From assembly GCA_964595625.1 (NCBI GenBank), contig CAZQQU010000004.1, positions 62,001 through 126,000 on the forward strand: a stretch of DNA of 64,000 nt, read 5' to 3'. Below, in pieces: positions 26,579 to 34,517 of this stretch (the stretch's first letter is position 1; the number at the start of each line of letters is the position of its first letter). The notes below the pieces were generated by a model, which was not told where the DNA came from, ran no database searches, and saw only the letters and a program-made list of their open reading frames with translations. A program made the translations under genes and the position numbers. Source of the stretch: CAZQQU01 sp964595625. Its GTDB lineage: Bacteria > Bacteroidota > Bacteroidia > Flavobacteriales > Flavobacteriaceae.

Positions 26579-27832
26579 TTATTCGGCTTCGGAAGTGGTT
26601 GATACTTTTACTTTGTCTTTATTTTTTAGCGTTTTGGTCACTAAAGTATAAGGTCCCACAATAATTTCATCACCGGGTTGAAGACCCGTCAATACTTCTA
26701 TATTCCGGTCATCTTGAATTCCAGTAGTAACCACGCGTAAATGGGCTTGATCTCCATTTTTGACAAAAACACATTCAAAACGTTCTTGAGAAGTAGACAC
26801 CACTGGTGAAAAGGTGGATGTAGTATCATTTTTAATCACCACTGCGCTAATAGGAACAGCTAGTACATTTTCTTTCTTTTGAGTAATAATATCAACTGTA
26901 GCTGTCATTCCGGGGCGGAAAGGCGAAAAATTTTCCGGCTTCCCTTCTATTAAATCTTGATAAGATTCGGGTAGGATTCTAACTTTTACCTTAAAATTAG
27001 TTACTTGATCAGCGGTTAAAGCGGCATTGGCCGAGTTTGCTATAGAGGTAACTATACCTTTAAATTTTCTTCGCAAATAAGCATCTACTTCGACCATAGC
27101 CGAATCTCCAATACTCACTTTTACTATGTCGTTTTCGTTAACATCCACTTCTACTTCCATACTGCTTAAGTTAGCCACTCGCATCAGTTCGGTACCTGCC
27201 ATTTGTTGAGTACCTACTACCCGTTCTCCCAACTCCACATCGAGTTTTGAAATAGTTCCGTCTATAGGTGCAAAAATGATGGTACGTGCTAAACTTTCCC
27301 GAGCTTCATTTACAGTTGCAGCTGCACTTTGGATGTTGTAGTAAGCCGATTGGTTAACCGCTTTGGCACTTTCATAGGCTGAAATAGCTTTGTCCCATTC
27401 TGACTTAGAAATGATGCCTTTTTCAAATAGATTTTTACTGCGCTGGTAATTGGCTTCAGCTTCATTTAAAGCTGCTTGAGTTTGGTCATACGACGATCGA
27501 ATGTTTTGAAGAGTTGCCATAGAACGTTGCAAACCTGATTGATATAAATCGGGATTGATTTTCACTAATAAATCCCCTTTTTTAACCTGTTGTCCTTCCA
27601 CAATGGGTAACTCTATAATTTCACCCGAAACTTCCGAAGAAATTTTCACTTCGGTTTCGGGCTGAATTTTTCCGGTAGCAGCGACTGTTTCAGTGATCGT
27701 TGTGGGATTTAAAACAGCAATTTCTACTTCTTTGGAGTCGTCTTTGCCAAACCAACCCGCTTTTTTACCGATAATTAAAAAAACAATTAAGACAAGGGCT
27801 AGAATGATTAATTTAGTTATGTTTTTTTTCAT
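26579..27832 (-). CDS. Efflux periplasmic adaptor (HlyD/MacA-type)
   Basis: Membrane fusion protein linking an inner-membrane pump to TolC. It has an N-terminal membrane helix (LIILALVLIVFLIIG), a lipoyl half (ISSEVSGEIIELPIVEGQQVKKGDLLVKINPD), a coiled-coil hairpin over about residues 100-190, the second lipoyl half (TIFAPIDGTISKLDVELGERV) and a beta-barrel/C-terminal part (LTGLQPGDEIIVG). Length is 417 residues. The tolC gene is 6 bp upstream, but no pump gene is present on either side in this window. Confidence 0.93.
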   Translation of the reverse strand: MKKNITKLIILALVLIVFLIIGKKAGWFGKDDSKEVEIAVLNPTTITETVAATGKIQPETEVKISSEVSGEIIELPIVEGQQVKKGDLLVKINPDLYQSGLQRSMATLQNIRSSYDQTQAALNEAEANYQRSKNLFEKGIISKSEWDKAISAYESAKAVNQSAYYNIQSAAATVNEARESLARTIIFAPIDGTISKLDVELGERVVGTQQMAGTELMRVANLSSMEVEVDVNENDIVKVSIGDSAMVEVDAYLRRKFKGIVTSIANSANAALTADQVTNFKVKVRILPESYQDLIEGKPENFSPFRPGMTATVDIITQKKENVLAVPISAVVIKNDTTSTFSPVVSTSQERFECVFVKNGDQAHLRVVTTGIQDDRNIEVLTGLQPGDEIIVGPYTLVTKTLKNKDKVKVSTTSEAE

Positions 27833-27838
27833 AATGGA

Positions 27839-29155
27839 TTAGTATAAGGGAATTCCGAAATAAAGTTCAAGAAGTTTTAGTTTAAAAATATAATCGTACT
27901 TGGTTCTTAAAGTTTCAGATTGAGCATTTTCGAGTCGTACTTTGGCTTGAGATACATCAAAGGAATTGACAAATCCTTCATTAAAACGTTCTACCGTAAA
28001 TTCATAGGCTTGTTGCAGGGCTTCTTCTGTTTTAATAGCCGCTTGGTAGGAGGCATATACACCGATTACATCACTGTAGGCACGATATACATTGGCTTCA
28101 ATCTCTAATTCCGTTTGCTGTTTTTGTAAAAGCGCGCGATCCATATTTACTTTGGCTCTTTTCACTTGGTTTCGGGCTGCCAATCCGTTAAAAATGGGTA
28201 CTTGCAACTGTACCCCATAAAAGGTACCGTCGTTTTCATACAATTGTTGTACAAATTGTCGATCTAAAAAATCGTTGTCAGACCAGCGCGTATCATAACC
28301 AGCAAAGGCAGACAGACGGGGTGAATAAGCTCCCCGAGCAATTTGTAAATCCTTTTCGGACAATTCAATATTTTGAGCGGCCACCTTACTTTCTGGACGG
28401 GTTTCTTTGGCTTTACTAACAATAGCCTCCACGGGTTGTTCAGTGACCGTTTGAAGAGGGACATCGTAATCTTGCTCCGAGATGTCAAAATTTTGATAAT
28501 CAGTAACTGCTAATAATTGGGCTAAATTGAGTAAGGCAATTTTGATTTGGTTTTGCGCATCAATTAAACGTTGTTCGTCACCAGCCACTGTAGCTTTAAT
28601 TTCTAATAAATCGCCTCGGGGTAATACTCCGGCATCCACTAAAGCATTGGTACGCTCTAATTGTTGGAGGGTTACCTGGCGTTGTGCTTCTATAATTTTA
28701 AGATTTTCTTTACTGTAAATAACCGTCAGATACGCATTAACCACATTGAGTGCAATATCGTCTTTCATTTTATCGATATTGTATTGAGCAGCGATTTGTT
28801 GCAATTTGGCTCGTTGGAGTTGTCTTAAATTTTGAAAACCACTAAAAATAGTAACTCCCGATTGCAGCCCGGTAGTTAGTGACAAAAAAGTATTGTTTTC
28901 GATACTGTTGGTCAACGGGTTGATGTTGGTACCGGTATTGGATGAAAATGTAGCCGAGCCGTTCAGCGTAGGAAGCATATTTCCAAGGGCTTCACTTTTT
29001 TGAATATCGGCCAGTTCAGACTCTAGAGAGATTTGTTTTACAGTCAGGTTATTTTCTACGGCATAGGCCACTGCTTCTTCCAGGGTCCAAAGTTTGTTTT
29101 GTCCAAAGAAAGTCCATGTAAAAAACAAACAAACTATACAATACAATGTTTTCAT
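27839..29155 (-). CDS. TolC-family outer-membrane efflux protein
   Basis: Outer-membrane channel protein of 438 residues with a signal peptide (LYCIVCLFFTWTFFGQ). The two repeated TolC halves are visible: WTLEEAVAYAVENNLTVKQ followed by long helices, and later ESKVAAQNIELSEKDLQIARGAYSPRLSAFAGY. It forms an operon with the adaptor and tsaB. The substrate is not predictable. The terminator at 29222-29249 isolates it from the respiratory genes upstream. Confidence 0.93.
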   Translation of the reverse strand: MKTLYCIVCLFFTWTFFGQNKLWTLEEAVAYAVENNLTVKQISLESELADIQKSEALGNMLPTLNGSATFSSNTGTNINPLTNSIENNTFLSLTTGLQSGVTIFSGFQNLRQLQRAKLQQIAAQYNIDKMKDDIALNVVNAYLTVIYSKENLKIIEAQRQVTLQQLERTNALVDAGVLPRGDLLEIKATVAGDEQRLIDAQNQIKIALLNLAQLLAVTDYQNFDISEQDYDVPLQTVTEQPVEAIVSKAKETRPESKVAAQNIELSEKDLQIARGAYSPRLSAFAGYDTRWSDNDFLDRQFVQQLYENDGTFYGVQLQVPIFNGLAARNQVKRAKVNMDRALLQKQQTELEIEANVYRAYSDVIGVYASYQAAIKTEEALQQAYEFTVERFNEGFVNSFDVSQAKVRLENAQSETLRTKYDYIFKLKLLELYFGIPLY

Positions 29156-29221
29156 AGGAAAAGGAATGTTACTAAATATGTCGAACGAAGTATTTTTTTG
29201 TTACAAAAAATTACTAAGAAA

Positions 29222-29249
29222 TAAAAAAAAGGGTTAAGAAGAATACCCT
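29222..29249 (-). terminator. Terminator of the SCO/DUF420 unit
   Basis: On the minus strand, AGGGT (29249-29245) and ACCCT (29234-29230) flank a 10-base loop and are followed by a T run. It lies just after the small membrane-protein gene ending at 29256. Confidence 0.55.
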
Positions 29250-29255
29250 GTGTCC

Positions 29256-29492
29256 CTATTTATTTTTTAAATCCCGCTTTCTATTTCTATAAATAATATA
29301 GCCAATGATTCCCACTAACAAATAGGGAAACGCCATTAAATATACTATCCCTCGATTTATACCCTTGGCGGTCGATCCATCCGCTTCTGACTCTAATACA
29401 GCTCGACACATAGCACATTGGCTCCAAGAGACATCGGTGGACAACAAAAAAACCAGCAGTAAAAGGCCTAATATTAGAATTTTTTTGTTCAT
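29256..29492 (-). CDS. Small membrane protein of the oxidase assembly cluster
   Basis: A 78-residue protein with a signal-like first helix (ILILGLLLLVFLLS), a short outer segment with CAMCRAVLESE, and a second helix (IVYLMAFPYLLVGIIGYIIY) with a basic tail. The CAMC pair is a candidate metal or disulfide site. The gene lies 3 bp after the DUF420 gene, and such small proteins are conserved next to SCO and DUF420 genes in Flavobacteriaceae. A role in cytochrome oxidase assembly is inferred from position only. Confidence 0.75.
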   Translation of the reverse strand: MNKKILILGLLLLVFLLSTDVSWSQCAMCRAVLESEADGSTAKGINRGIVYLMAFPYLLVGIIGYIIYRNRKRDLKNK

Positions 29493-29495
29493 GGT

Positions 29496-30041
29496 TTAAT
29501 GGGTATAATAAGGTGAAATCATCAGGTAAACCAAAACGCCACTTACGGCCACGTACAACCAAATGGGATAGGCAATTCGAGCTATTTTACGATGTTTGTC
29601 AAATCGTTCTGACAAGGCTCTTACAAAGCTAATGAGAACCAAAGGAATTACCACTATCGACAATAGGATATGAGTAATGAGTATAAAAAGGTAAATATAC
29701 CGCAAGACACCTTCACCGCCATAGGGAGTAGAAGCCGTGGTTGCATGATAAGCGATATACATTAATAAAAAGGCGATAGAACAACCCATTGCTATTTTCA
29801 TCAGCATTTCGTGTTTCTTCCTATTTCCTTTTTTTACAGCATTGACGGCGGCTATTAGTAACACAGCGGTAAACCCATTGATAGTAGCATAAATGGGAGG
29901 TAAAAAAGTGAGAGGTTTAACGTTGAACCCCCATTCTTTGAGATTTTCAGGAGTAATACGAAATAAAGAAGCCACTACGATGGGGATGAGGATAGAAATC
30001 ACCACTATCCAAAAATTATATTTTTTTTCGTTCGCAGTCAT
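29496..30041 (-). CDS. DUF420 membrane protein
   Basis: A 181-residue protein with about five transmembrane helices, belonging to the DUF420 family found beside SCO and cytochrome oxidase genes. Histidines in KHEMLMKIAM, YIAYHATTAS and LITHILLSIVV lie within or near the helices, where haem or copper binding is possible. It sits between the SCO gene (8-bp gap) and the small membrane protein. A function in oxidase assembly is inferred from context; none is proved for the family. Confidence 0.88.
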   Translation of the reverse strand: MTANEKKYNFWIVVISILIPIVVASLFRITPENLKEWGFNVKPLTFLPPIYATINGFTAVLLIAAVNAVKKGNRKKHEMLMKIAMGCSIAFLLMYIAYHATTASTPYGGEGVLRYIYLFILITHILLSIVVIPLVLISFVRALSERFDKHRKIARIAYPIWLYVAVSGVLVYLMISPYYTH

Positions 30042-30049
30042 GGATCATT

Positions 30050-30673
30050 TTATTTAAGTAGGGCTTGAATATCCTCTATGAGCATTTGGATTTGGGAGTC
30101 ATTTAAACCGTCGTAATAATACATCGGGTTACCAGAAGAATCATAGCGAGATACAATGTTACCTTCTTTATCAATTAGTGCAAAAAGTCCGGAATGCTCA
30201 AACCCTCCCGGTGCGGCTTCTTCAGAAGCAGCATATAATTTAAAGCCTTCATTGGCGAGCTTGTAAATACCTTCTCGATCACCGGTTAAAAAATGCCAAT
30301 TGGGGTGCGTAACCTGGTATTTTTCGGCATACGCCTTTAAAACCTCCGGGGTGTCAAATTCGGGATTAATAGTAATAGATACAATACCAAAATCCAGCTT
30401 TCGCCGTAAGGCTTGCTCTACCTTCTTCATATTTTCATTCATGATAGGACAAATACTGGGGCAGGTAGTAAAAAAGAACTCTACTACATATACTTTTCCA
30501 TCCAAATGTTGATTAGTAACCGTGTTGTTATACTGGTTGGTAAAGGAAAATGCAGGTATTTGACCCGATATAAAAAATTCTTCTGAAGAGTCGTACTTCG
30601 AGATATTATACACCGTCCAAATTCCGAAAATCAAAATAATAAAAGTAATACCGACGTATGAATAATTTTTCAT
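30050..30673 (-). CDS. SCO1/SenC-family copper chaperone of the oxidase cluster
   Basis: A 207-residue protein with one N-terminal anchor (YVGITFIILIFGIWTVY) and a thioredoxin-like domain with the copper-binding CPSIC in FFTTCPSICPIMNEN and the partner histidine in GFEHSGLFALIDKEG. It is the likely metallochaperone for the oxidase encoded just upstream. It begins 2 bp after the cysteine-free SCO-like gene and precedes DUF420 by 8 bp, so these are one transcript. Confidence 0.93.
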   Translation of the reverse strand: MKNYSYVGITFIILIFGIWTVYNISKYDSSEEFFISGQIPAFSFTNQYNNTVTNQHLDGKVYVVEFFFTTCPSICPIMNENMKKVEQALRRKLDFGIVSITINPEFDTPEVLKAYAEKYQVTHPNWHFLTGDREGIYKLANEGFKLYAASEEAAPGGFEHSGLFALIDKEGNIVSRYDSSGNPMYYYDGLNDSQIQMLIEDIQALLK

Positions 30674-30675
30674 TT

Positions 30676-31314
30676 TTATATTTTTCTTTTATAGCGATTG
30701 TTTTCTTTTAATTCTAGACGGTATTCGGCTAACAATATTTTTACATCATCCCGCAATTTGTTGTTAATAGCAGCGGGTGTAGAAATATCATAACCGATGG
30801 TTTGGTGGGGTTCTTCTTGAGGATCACGACCTCTGAGATTTCTTTCTTTATCAATGATATAAACTTGCGAGCTACTGCCCAACTCGTCGAGGCTCTCCGA
30901 ACTTGGAAGAGATTCAAAAAAAGTGTTTATCTGCTCGTTGCTCCCATAAACAAACTTCCATTTTGATGGGTCAGCAATCTGTTCTAATGCAGTCAATAAT
31001 TGAGCTACCTCCTCTTGTTGGTTTTCAGCAACGACCCAGACAAATTGTAAATCTTCAAACTGGTAATAGGGTTTATAAATTTTATGGGCTAAATTATAGA
31101 CCAGGGCGCGTTTGTTGAGGACATCTTTACCTAAAAAACCTAAAATAGTAATATTATTTTGGAGAACTACCCCATCATTTTTGAAGTGATTAATTTCATT
31201 TACTTGAGGAGATACAACGGGTAATTTTTCAAAGAGATTAACCCCGGTAGCAAAAAACATGTAGACCGTTAAGGGTAATAAAAACAATATTCCGAGTACT
31301 ATTTTATTTTTCAA
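30676..31314 (-). CDS. SCO/thioredoxin-like membrane protein without cysteines
   Basis: A 212-residue protein with one N-terminal helix (IVLGILFLLPLTVYMFFA). The rest follows the strand-helix order of SCO proteins: a first strand ITILGFLGKDV where SCO proteins have the CxxxC loop, then LQFVWVVAEN, and VYIIDKERNLRGRD like the late SCO strand. It has no cysteine at all, so it cannot bind copper as SCO does. The start is TTG at 31314. It is placed directly before the true SCO gene. It may be a degenerate partner; the fold call is from pattern only. Confidence 0.75.
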   Translation of the reverse strand: MKNKIVLGILFLLPLTVYMFFATGVNLFEKLPVVSPQVNEINHFKNDGVVLQNNITILGFLGKDVLNKRALVYNLAHKIYKPYYQFEDLQFVWVVAENQQEEVAQLLTALEQIADPSKWKFVYGSNEQINTFFESLPSSESLDELGSSSQVYIIDKERNLRGRDPQEEPHQTIGYDISTPAAINNKLRDDVKILLAEYRLELKENNRYKRKI

Positions 31315-31338
31315 AAGAACGCGTTTTTAAAACTGGTA

Positions 31339-31346
31339 CAAAAATA
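31339..31346 (-). promoter_or_regulatory. -7 box of the SCO/DUF420 unit (TATTTTTG)
   Basis: Minus-strand TATTTTTG matches TAnnTTTG and lies 24 bp before the TTG start at 31314. It overlaps the T run of the preceding terminator, so this unit could restart transcription right after the oxidase operon ends. Confidence 0.4.
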
Positions 31347-31376
31347 AAAAAAGCCCTGCTTAAAACAGGGCTTTTT
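31341..31376 (-). terminator. Terminator of the ctaB-cox operon
   Basis: Stem AAAAAGCCCTG / CAGGGCTTTTT (31376-31366 and 31358-31348) with a 7-base loop, followed on the minus strand by T residues. It lies 16 bp after the subunit IV stop. The symmetric A/T flanks would also allow termination on the plus strand. Confidence 0.8.
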
Positions 31377-31392
31377 AACAGTTTATTCGATT

Positions 31393-31752
31393 TTAGAAAT
31401 TATACTTGACAAACCCGTTTTTAAGCACCTCATATACATAATCTCCTTCAATTAAAAGGATGACCATTAGGTAGGTTATTAAAAAAACCCCAGTCCATAC
31501 TACTGATCGTCTAAGTCCTTTGGTTTCACCTTCCATGTGCATGAAAGTCCAAGTAATATAATAGGCTTTATATATAGTTAAAATGATGAAAATCCAGTTG
31601 AGGAGTTTCATATGTAAGATTTTATTATCCATTAATACTGCCGGTTTGTAAATACCTAATACTACTTCGATGATAGTAGCAACGGACAATAAGGTAAACA
31701 CATACCAAATTCTCTTAACTGCAGCATTTCCGTGTGAAGTATCTTGTGCCAT
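31393..31752 (-). CDS. Cytochrome c oxidase subunit IV family protein
   Basis: A 119-residue, three-helix protein of the bacterial subunit IV (CtaF-like) family. Helices are near IWYVFTLLSVATIIEVVLGIY, LLNWIFIILTIYKAYYITWTF and VVWTGVFLITYLMVILLIEG. The block YITWTFMHMEGE with its histidine is characteristic. It is the last gene of the ctaB-cox operon, 19 bp after subunit III, and is followed by a strong terminator. Confidence 0.88.
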   Translation of the reverse strand: MAQDTSHGNAAVKRIWYVFTLLSVATIIEVVLGIYKPAVLMDNKILHMKLLNWIFIILTIYKAYYITWTFMHMEGETKGLRRSVVWTGVFLITYLMVILLIEGDYVYEVLKNGFVKYNF

Positions 31753-31771
31753 AGTACGCTTTTATTTTTTA

Positions 31772-32752
31772 TTAAACTAGATAGAAGAAAGTAAATACAA
31801 ACACCCAAACTAAATCTACAAAGTGCCAATATAAACCGACTTTTTCGACCATTTCATAATGTCCTCGGCGTTCGTACGTACCTAATAATATATTAAAAAA
31901 CACGATTATATTTAACAAAATACCGATAGACACGTGAAAACCGTGAAATCCGGTAATAAAGAAAAAGAAATTACCAAAAAGAGGGTGTCCATATTCGTTG
32001 CGATACATATTTGCACCTTCTACAACACGTACGGCATTTTCTAAGGTTTTAAAGGACTCTTCGCGACTCAATACAGTTGGATGGCCGTTTTCATCCAGTT
32101 TCTGGATTCGTACCAACAGATGATCTTGAGCCGTAAAACCTTGAACTAAATCTTCGACAGTATAAGCAGGGAGGTATTCTTCCTCACTGGCAAACCAAAT
32201 TCCATCTTTACGATTTAATTCGGCTCGTTGCGAACTAGCTAAAGCCACTTCACCAATAGGAACACGATTGCCATCGGTGTCCACAAACTGAAGAATTCTT
32301 CCTCCTTGAGTTTCTACAGCTCCATAGGTACCATTAATAAAGTTTTTCCACTCCCAAGCTTGTGAACCGATAAAGCACAGACCACCGACGATGGTCAATG
32401 CCATATAAAACACTACTTTCTTACGGTTCATTTGTTGACCCGCATTAACAGCCAGTACCATAGTTACCGACGAAAAGATAAGAATAAAGGTCATTAAAGC
32501 CACGTAAAACATCGGCATGTCTTTGCCGTGCATAAATGGGAAGTGATTAAATACCTCATCGGCTATCGGCCAGGAGTCAATAAACTTGAACCTCATAAAA
32601 CCGTAGGAAGCTAAGAATCCAGTAAAAGTTAAAGCATCCGATAGGATAAAAAACCACATCATGAGTTTACCATAACTGGCTTTTAATGGAGATTCTCCTC
32701 CTCCGCCCCATACTTTGCCTTCGGTACCTGTTTTAATTACAGCTGTGTCCAT
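31772..32752 (-). CDS. Cytochrome c oxidase subunit III (long form)
   Basis: Membrane subunit of a haem-copper oxidase, 326 residues. Family blocks are KLMMWFFILSDALTF (residues 29-43), FITGFHGFHVSIGI and YWHFVDLVWVFVF. A hydrophilic insert of about 110 residues (roughly 140-250) separates the middle helices, with charged repeats such as SEEEYLPAYTVEDL. Such a long insert is unlike proteobacterial subunit III. It is the second subunit III gene in a row. Subunits I and II are not in this window. Confidence 0.92.
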   Translation of the reverse strand: MDTAVIKTGTEGKVWGGGGESPLKASYGKLMMWFFILSDALTFTGFLASYGFMRFKFIDSWPIADEVFNHFPFMHGKDMPMFYVALMTFILIFSSVTMVLAVNAGQQMNRKKVVFYMALTIVGGLCFIGSQAWEWKNFINGTYGAVETQGGRILQFVDTDGNRVPIGEVALASSQRAELNRKDGIWFASEEEYLPAYTVEDLVQGFTAQDHLLVRIQKLDENGHPTVLSREESFKTLENAVRVVEGANMYRNEYGHPLFGNFFFFITGFHGFHVSIGILLNIIVFFNILLGTYERRGHYEMVEKVGLYWHFVDLVWVFVFTFFYLV

Positions 32753-32794
32753 AGAAAAATTTGGTATTTAGTGCGTCAAAAATAAACAATTTTA

Positions 32795-33373
32795 TTATCT
32801 GACGAAAATGAAAAACAAAAACAAATACAACCACAAAAAATCGACAAAATGCCAAAAGGTTTCAGCAAGTTCAATTCCAAGGGTTTGACCATTTTTGTAC
32901 TTCTGTTTATAATGATTATAAATTACCACGGTTAACACCAACATGCCACTAAAAATATGAGCTAGGTGTAAAGCGACTATCAAATAGATAAACGATGTGG
33001 TAATAGTACTTTCCGCGCCGGTAAAAAAGAAGCCTTGTGAAACAAAATCGGAAAAACCTACAAACTGAAAAATCACAAACAACGCTCCTAAGATCCATGT
33101 AGATACTAACAATAACATACCTTGCGGATGATTTTCTCGTGTAATTGCCTTGCGGGCAAGAAATATGGTTATACTACTAATTACTACCGCAAGTGTACTG
33201 ATATAAAATGCTTGGGGAATTGTGTAATCTGTTAACCAATCGGGACGACTTTTACTAACTATATAGGCACTGGTCAGACCCGCAAAACTCATAGCCATAC
33301 TAATCATGGCAAACCAAAGCATCATTTTTTTAGAACGCCTTATTTTTAGCGCATCCTCCTCTAAGAAAGCCAT
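32795..33373 (-). CDS. Cytochrome c oxidase subunit III (short form)
   Basis: A 192-residue, five-helix subunit III of the haem-copper oxidase. The blocks KKMMLWFAMISMAMSFAGLTSAYIV, YLIVALHLAHIFSGMLVL and TFWHFVDFLWLYLFLFF are characteristic. It overlaps the end of ctaB by 13 bp, which suggests translational coupling. Paired subunit III genes after ctaB are usual in Flavobacteriaceae. Confidence 0.92.
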   Translation of the reverse strand: MAFLEEDALKIRRSKKMMLWFAMISMAMSFAGLTSAYIVSKSRPDWLTDYTIPQAFYISTLAVVISSITIFLARKAITRENHPQGMLLLVSTWILGALFVIFQFVGFSDFVSQGFFFTGAESTITTSFIYLIVALHLAHIFSGMLVLTVVIYNHYKQKYKNGQTLGIELAETFWHFVDFLWLYLFLFFIFVR

Positions 33374-34266
33374 ATACGAATAAATTTATCTAACACGTAA
33401 ACAATCTGTATTAAAGTTAAATAGACTACACTAACTAAAATTAATTGGCGAGCAGCGCGTTGCTCCATTTCTTTATATAAAGTATAAGCACTTTTTAAAA
33501 ACCACAAACCAATAATAAACACAATCCCGGCGGCAACCGGACTGATAGACAATTTACCGGTGATTCCTAAAACAGGAATTAATGAGGCTAGGACAGTCCA
33601 CAAAGTATAAAGTAATGTTTGGAAAGCGGTTTTTTTATCTTGTTTTCCGGAAGGAAGCATCTTAAAACCAGCTTTTTCATAATCGGAAAATAAAAACCAG
33701 CCGATAGCCCAAAAATGAGGAAATTGCCAAAAAAACTGAACTATAAATAAGGTACCGGCTTCAATACCAAAATTACCCGTAGCTGCTACCCAACCCAACA
33801 TAAACGGTATGGCTCCGGGGAAAGCTCCCACAAATACCGATAAAGAAGTTTTGGTTTTTAAAGGGGTGTAAAGGCTGACATACATAAAAATCGATATGGC
33901 GCCAAACATCGCGGTTTTGGGATTGATAAAATACAAGATGCTCAACCCGGCAATGGTAAACAATACAGCTATTAAGAAAGCTTGGTTAACCGACATTCTA
34001 CCGGATGGTAACGGCCTGTTTTGGGTCCGTTTCATCAGAGCGTCTAAATCTTTTTCTACGATTTGATTGTAAGCATTGGAAGCACCAACCATAAAATAAC
34101 CACCTAAAAGAAGCATTAAAAGCACACGGATATCTACCTGATCGGCTCCTAATAAATAACCTACTATCGATGAAAAAACAACACTGACAGACAACCGTAC
34201 TTTGGTCAGAGCTAAAAAGTCTTTAATAAAACTGATTTTTACGGTCTGTGAGTTAATGGCTTCCAA
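33361..34266 (-). CDS. ctaB: Protohaem IX farnesyltransferase (haem O synthase) CtaB
   Basis: Integral membrane prenyltransferase that makes haem O from haem B for the oxidase. The aspartate-rich site is visible as NAYNQIVEKDLDALMKRTQNRPLPSG. A second conserved site lies near IGWFLFSDYEKAGFKMLPS. About nine helices span 301 residues. It is first in the operon, behind a well-formed promoter at 34312-34342. The haem precursor comes from the hem genes further along the same window. Confidence 0.96.
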   Translation of the reverse strand: MEAINSQTVKISFIKDFLALTKVRLSVSVVFSSIVGYLLGADQVDIRVLLMLLLGGYFMVGASNAYNQIVEKDLDALMKRTQNRPLPSGRMSVNQAFLIAVLFTIAGLSILYFINPKTAMFGAISIFMYVSLYTPLKTKTSLSVFVGAFPGAIPFMLGWVAATGNFGIEAGTLFIVQFFWQFPHFWAIGWFLFSDYEKAGFKMLPSGKQDKKTAFQTLLYTLWTVLASLIPVLGITGKLSISPVAAGIVFIIGLWFLKSAYTLYKEMEQRAARQLILVSVVYLTLIQIVYVLDKFIRIWLS

Positions 34267-34311
34267 AATTTATTTATTCCTTATGTAGACAATCTCTTGA
34301 AAAGAGCGGTG

Positions 34312-34342
34312 CAAAGATACTTGATACTAAATGCTTTTACAA
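34312..34342 (-). promoter_or_regulatory. Promoter of the ctaB-cox operon (TTG-N20-TATCTTTG)
   Basis: On the minus strand TTG (34342-34340), a 20-bp spacer and TATCTTTG (34319-34312) match both parts of the Flavobacterium promoter consensus TTG-N17-23-TAnnTTTG. The leader to the ATG at 34266 is about 40 bases. This is the best-formed promoter I found in the window. Confidence 0.75.
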
Positions 34343-34517
34343 CAGATTTTATAAAAAAAAAGACAATATTGAATTTTTAACAACTCCTTCAAATTTCTTC
34401 CCACCGACACGCCCGGTCTATAAACTCATGAACCCTTATTTTTAAACTATTATACAGGATTGTTGGGGCAACTCATTGGTTAAATGATTATGAAAAAATT
34501 ATGGAAAGCTAGAAAAA

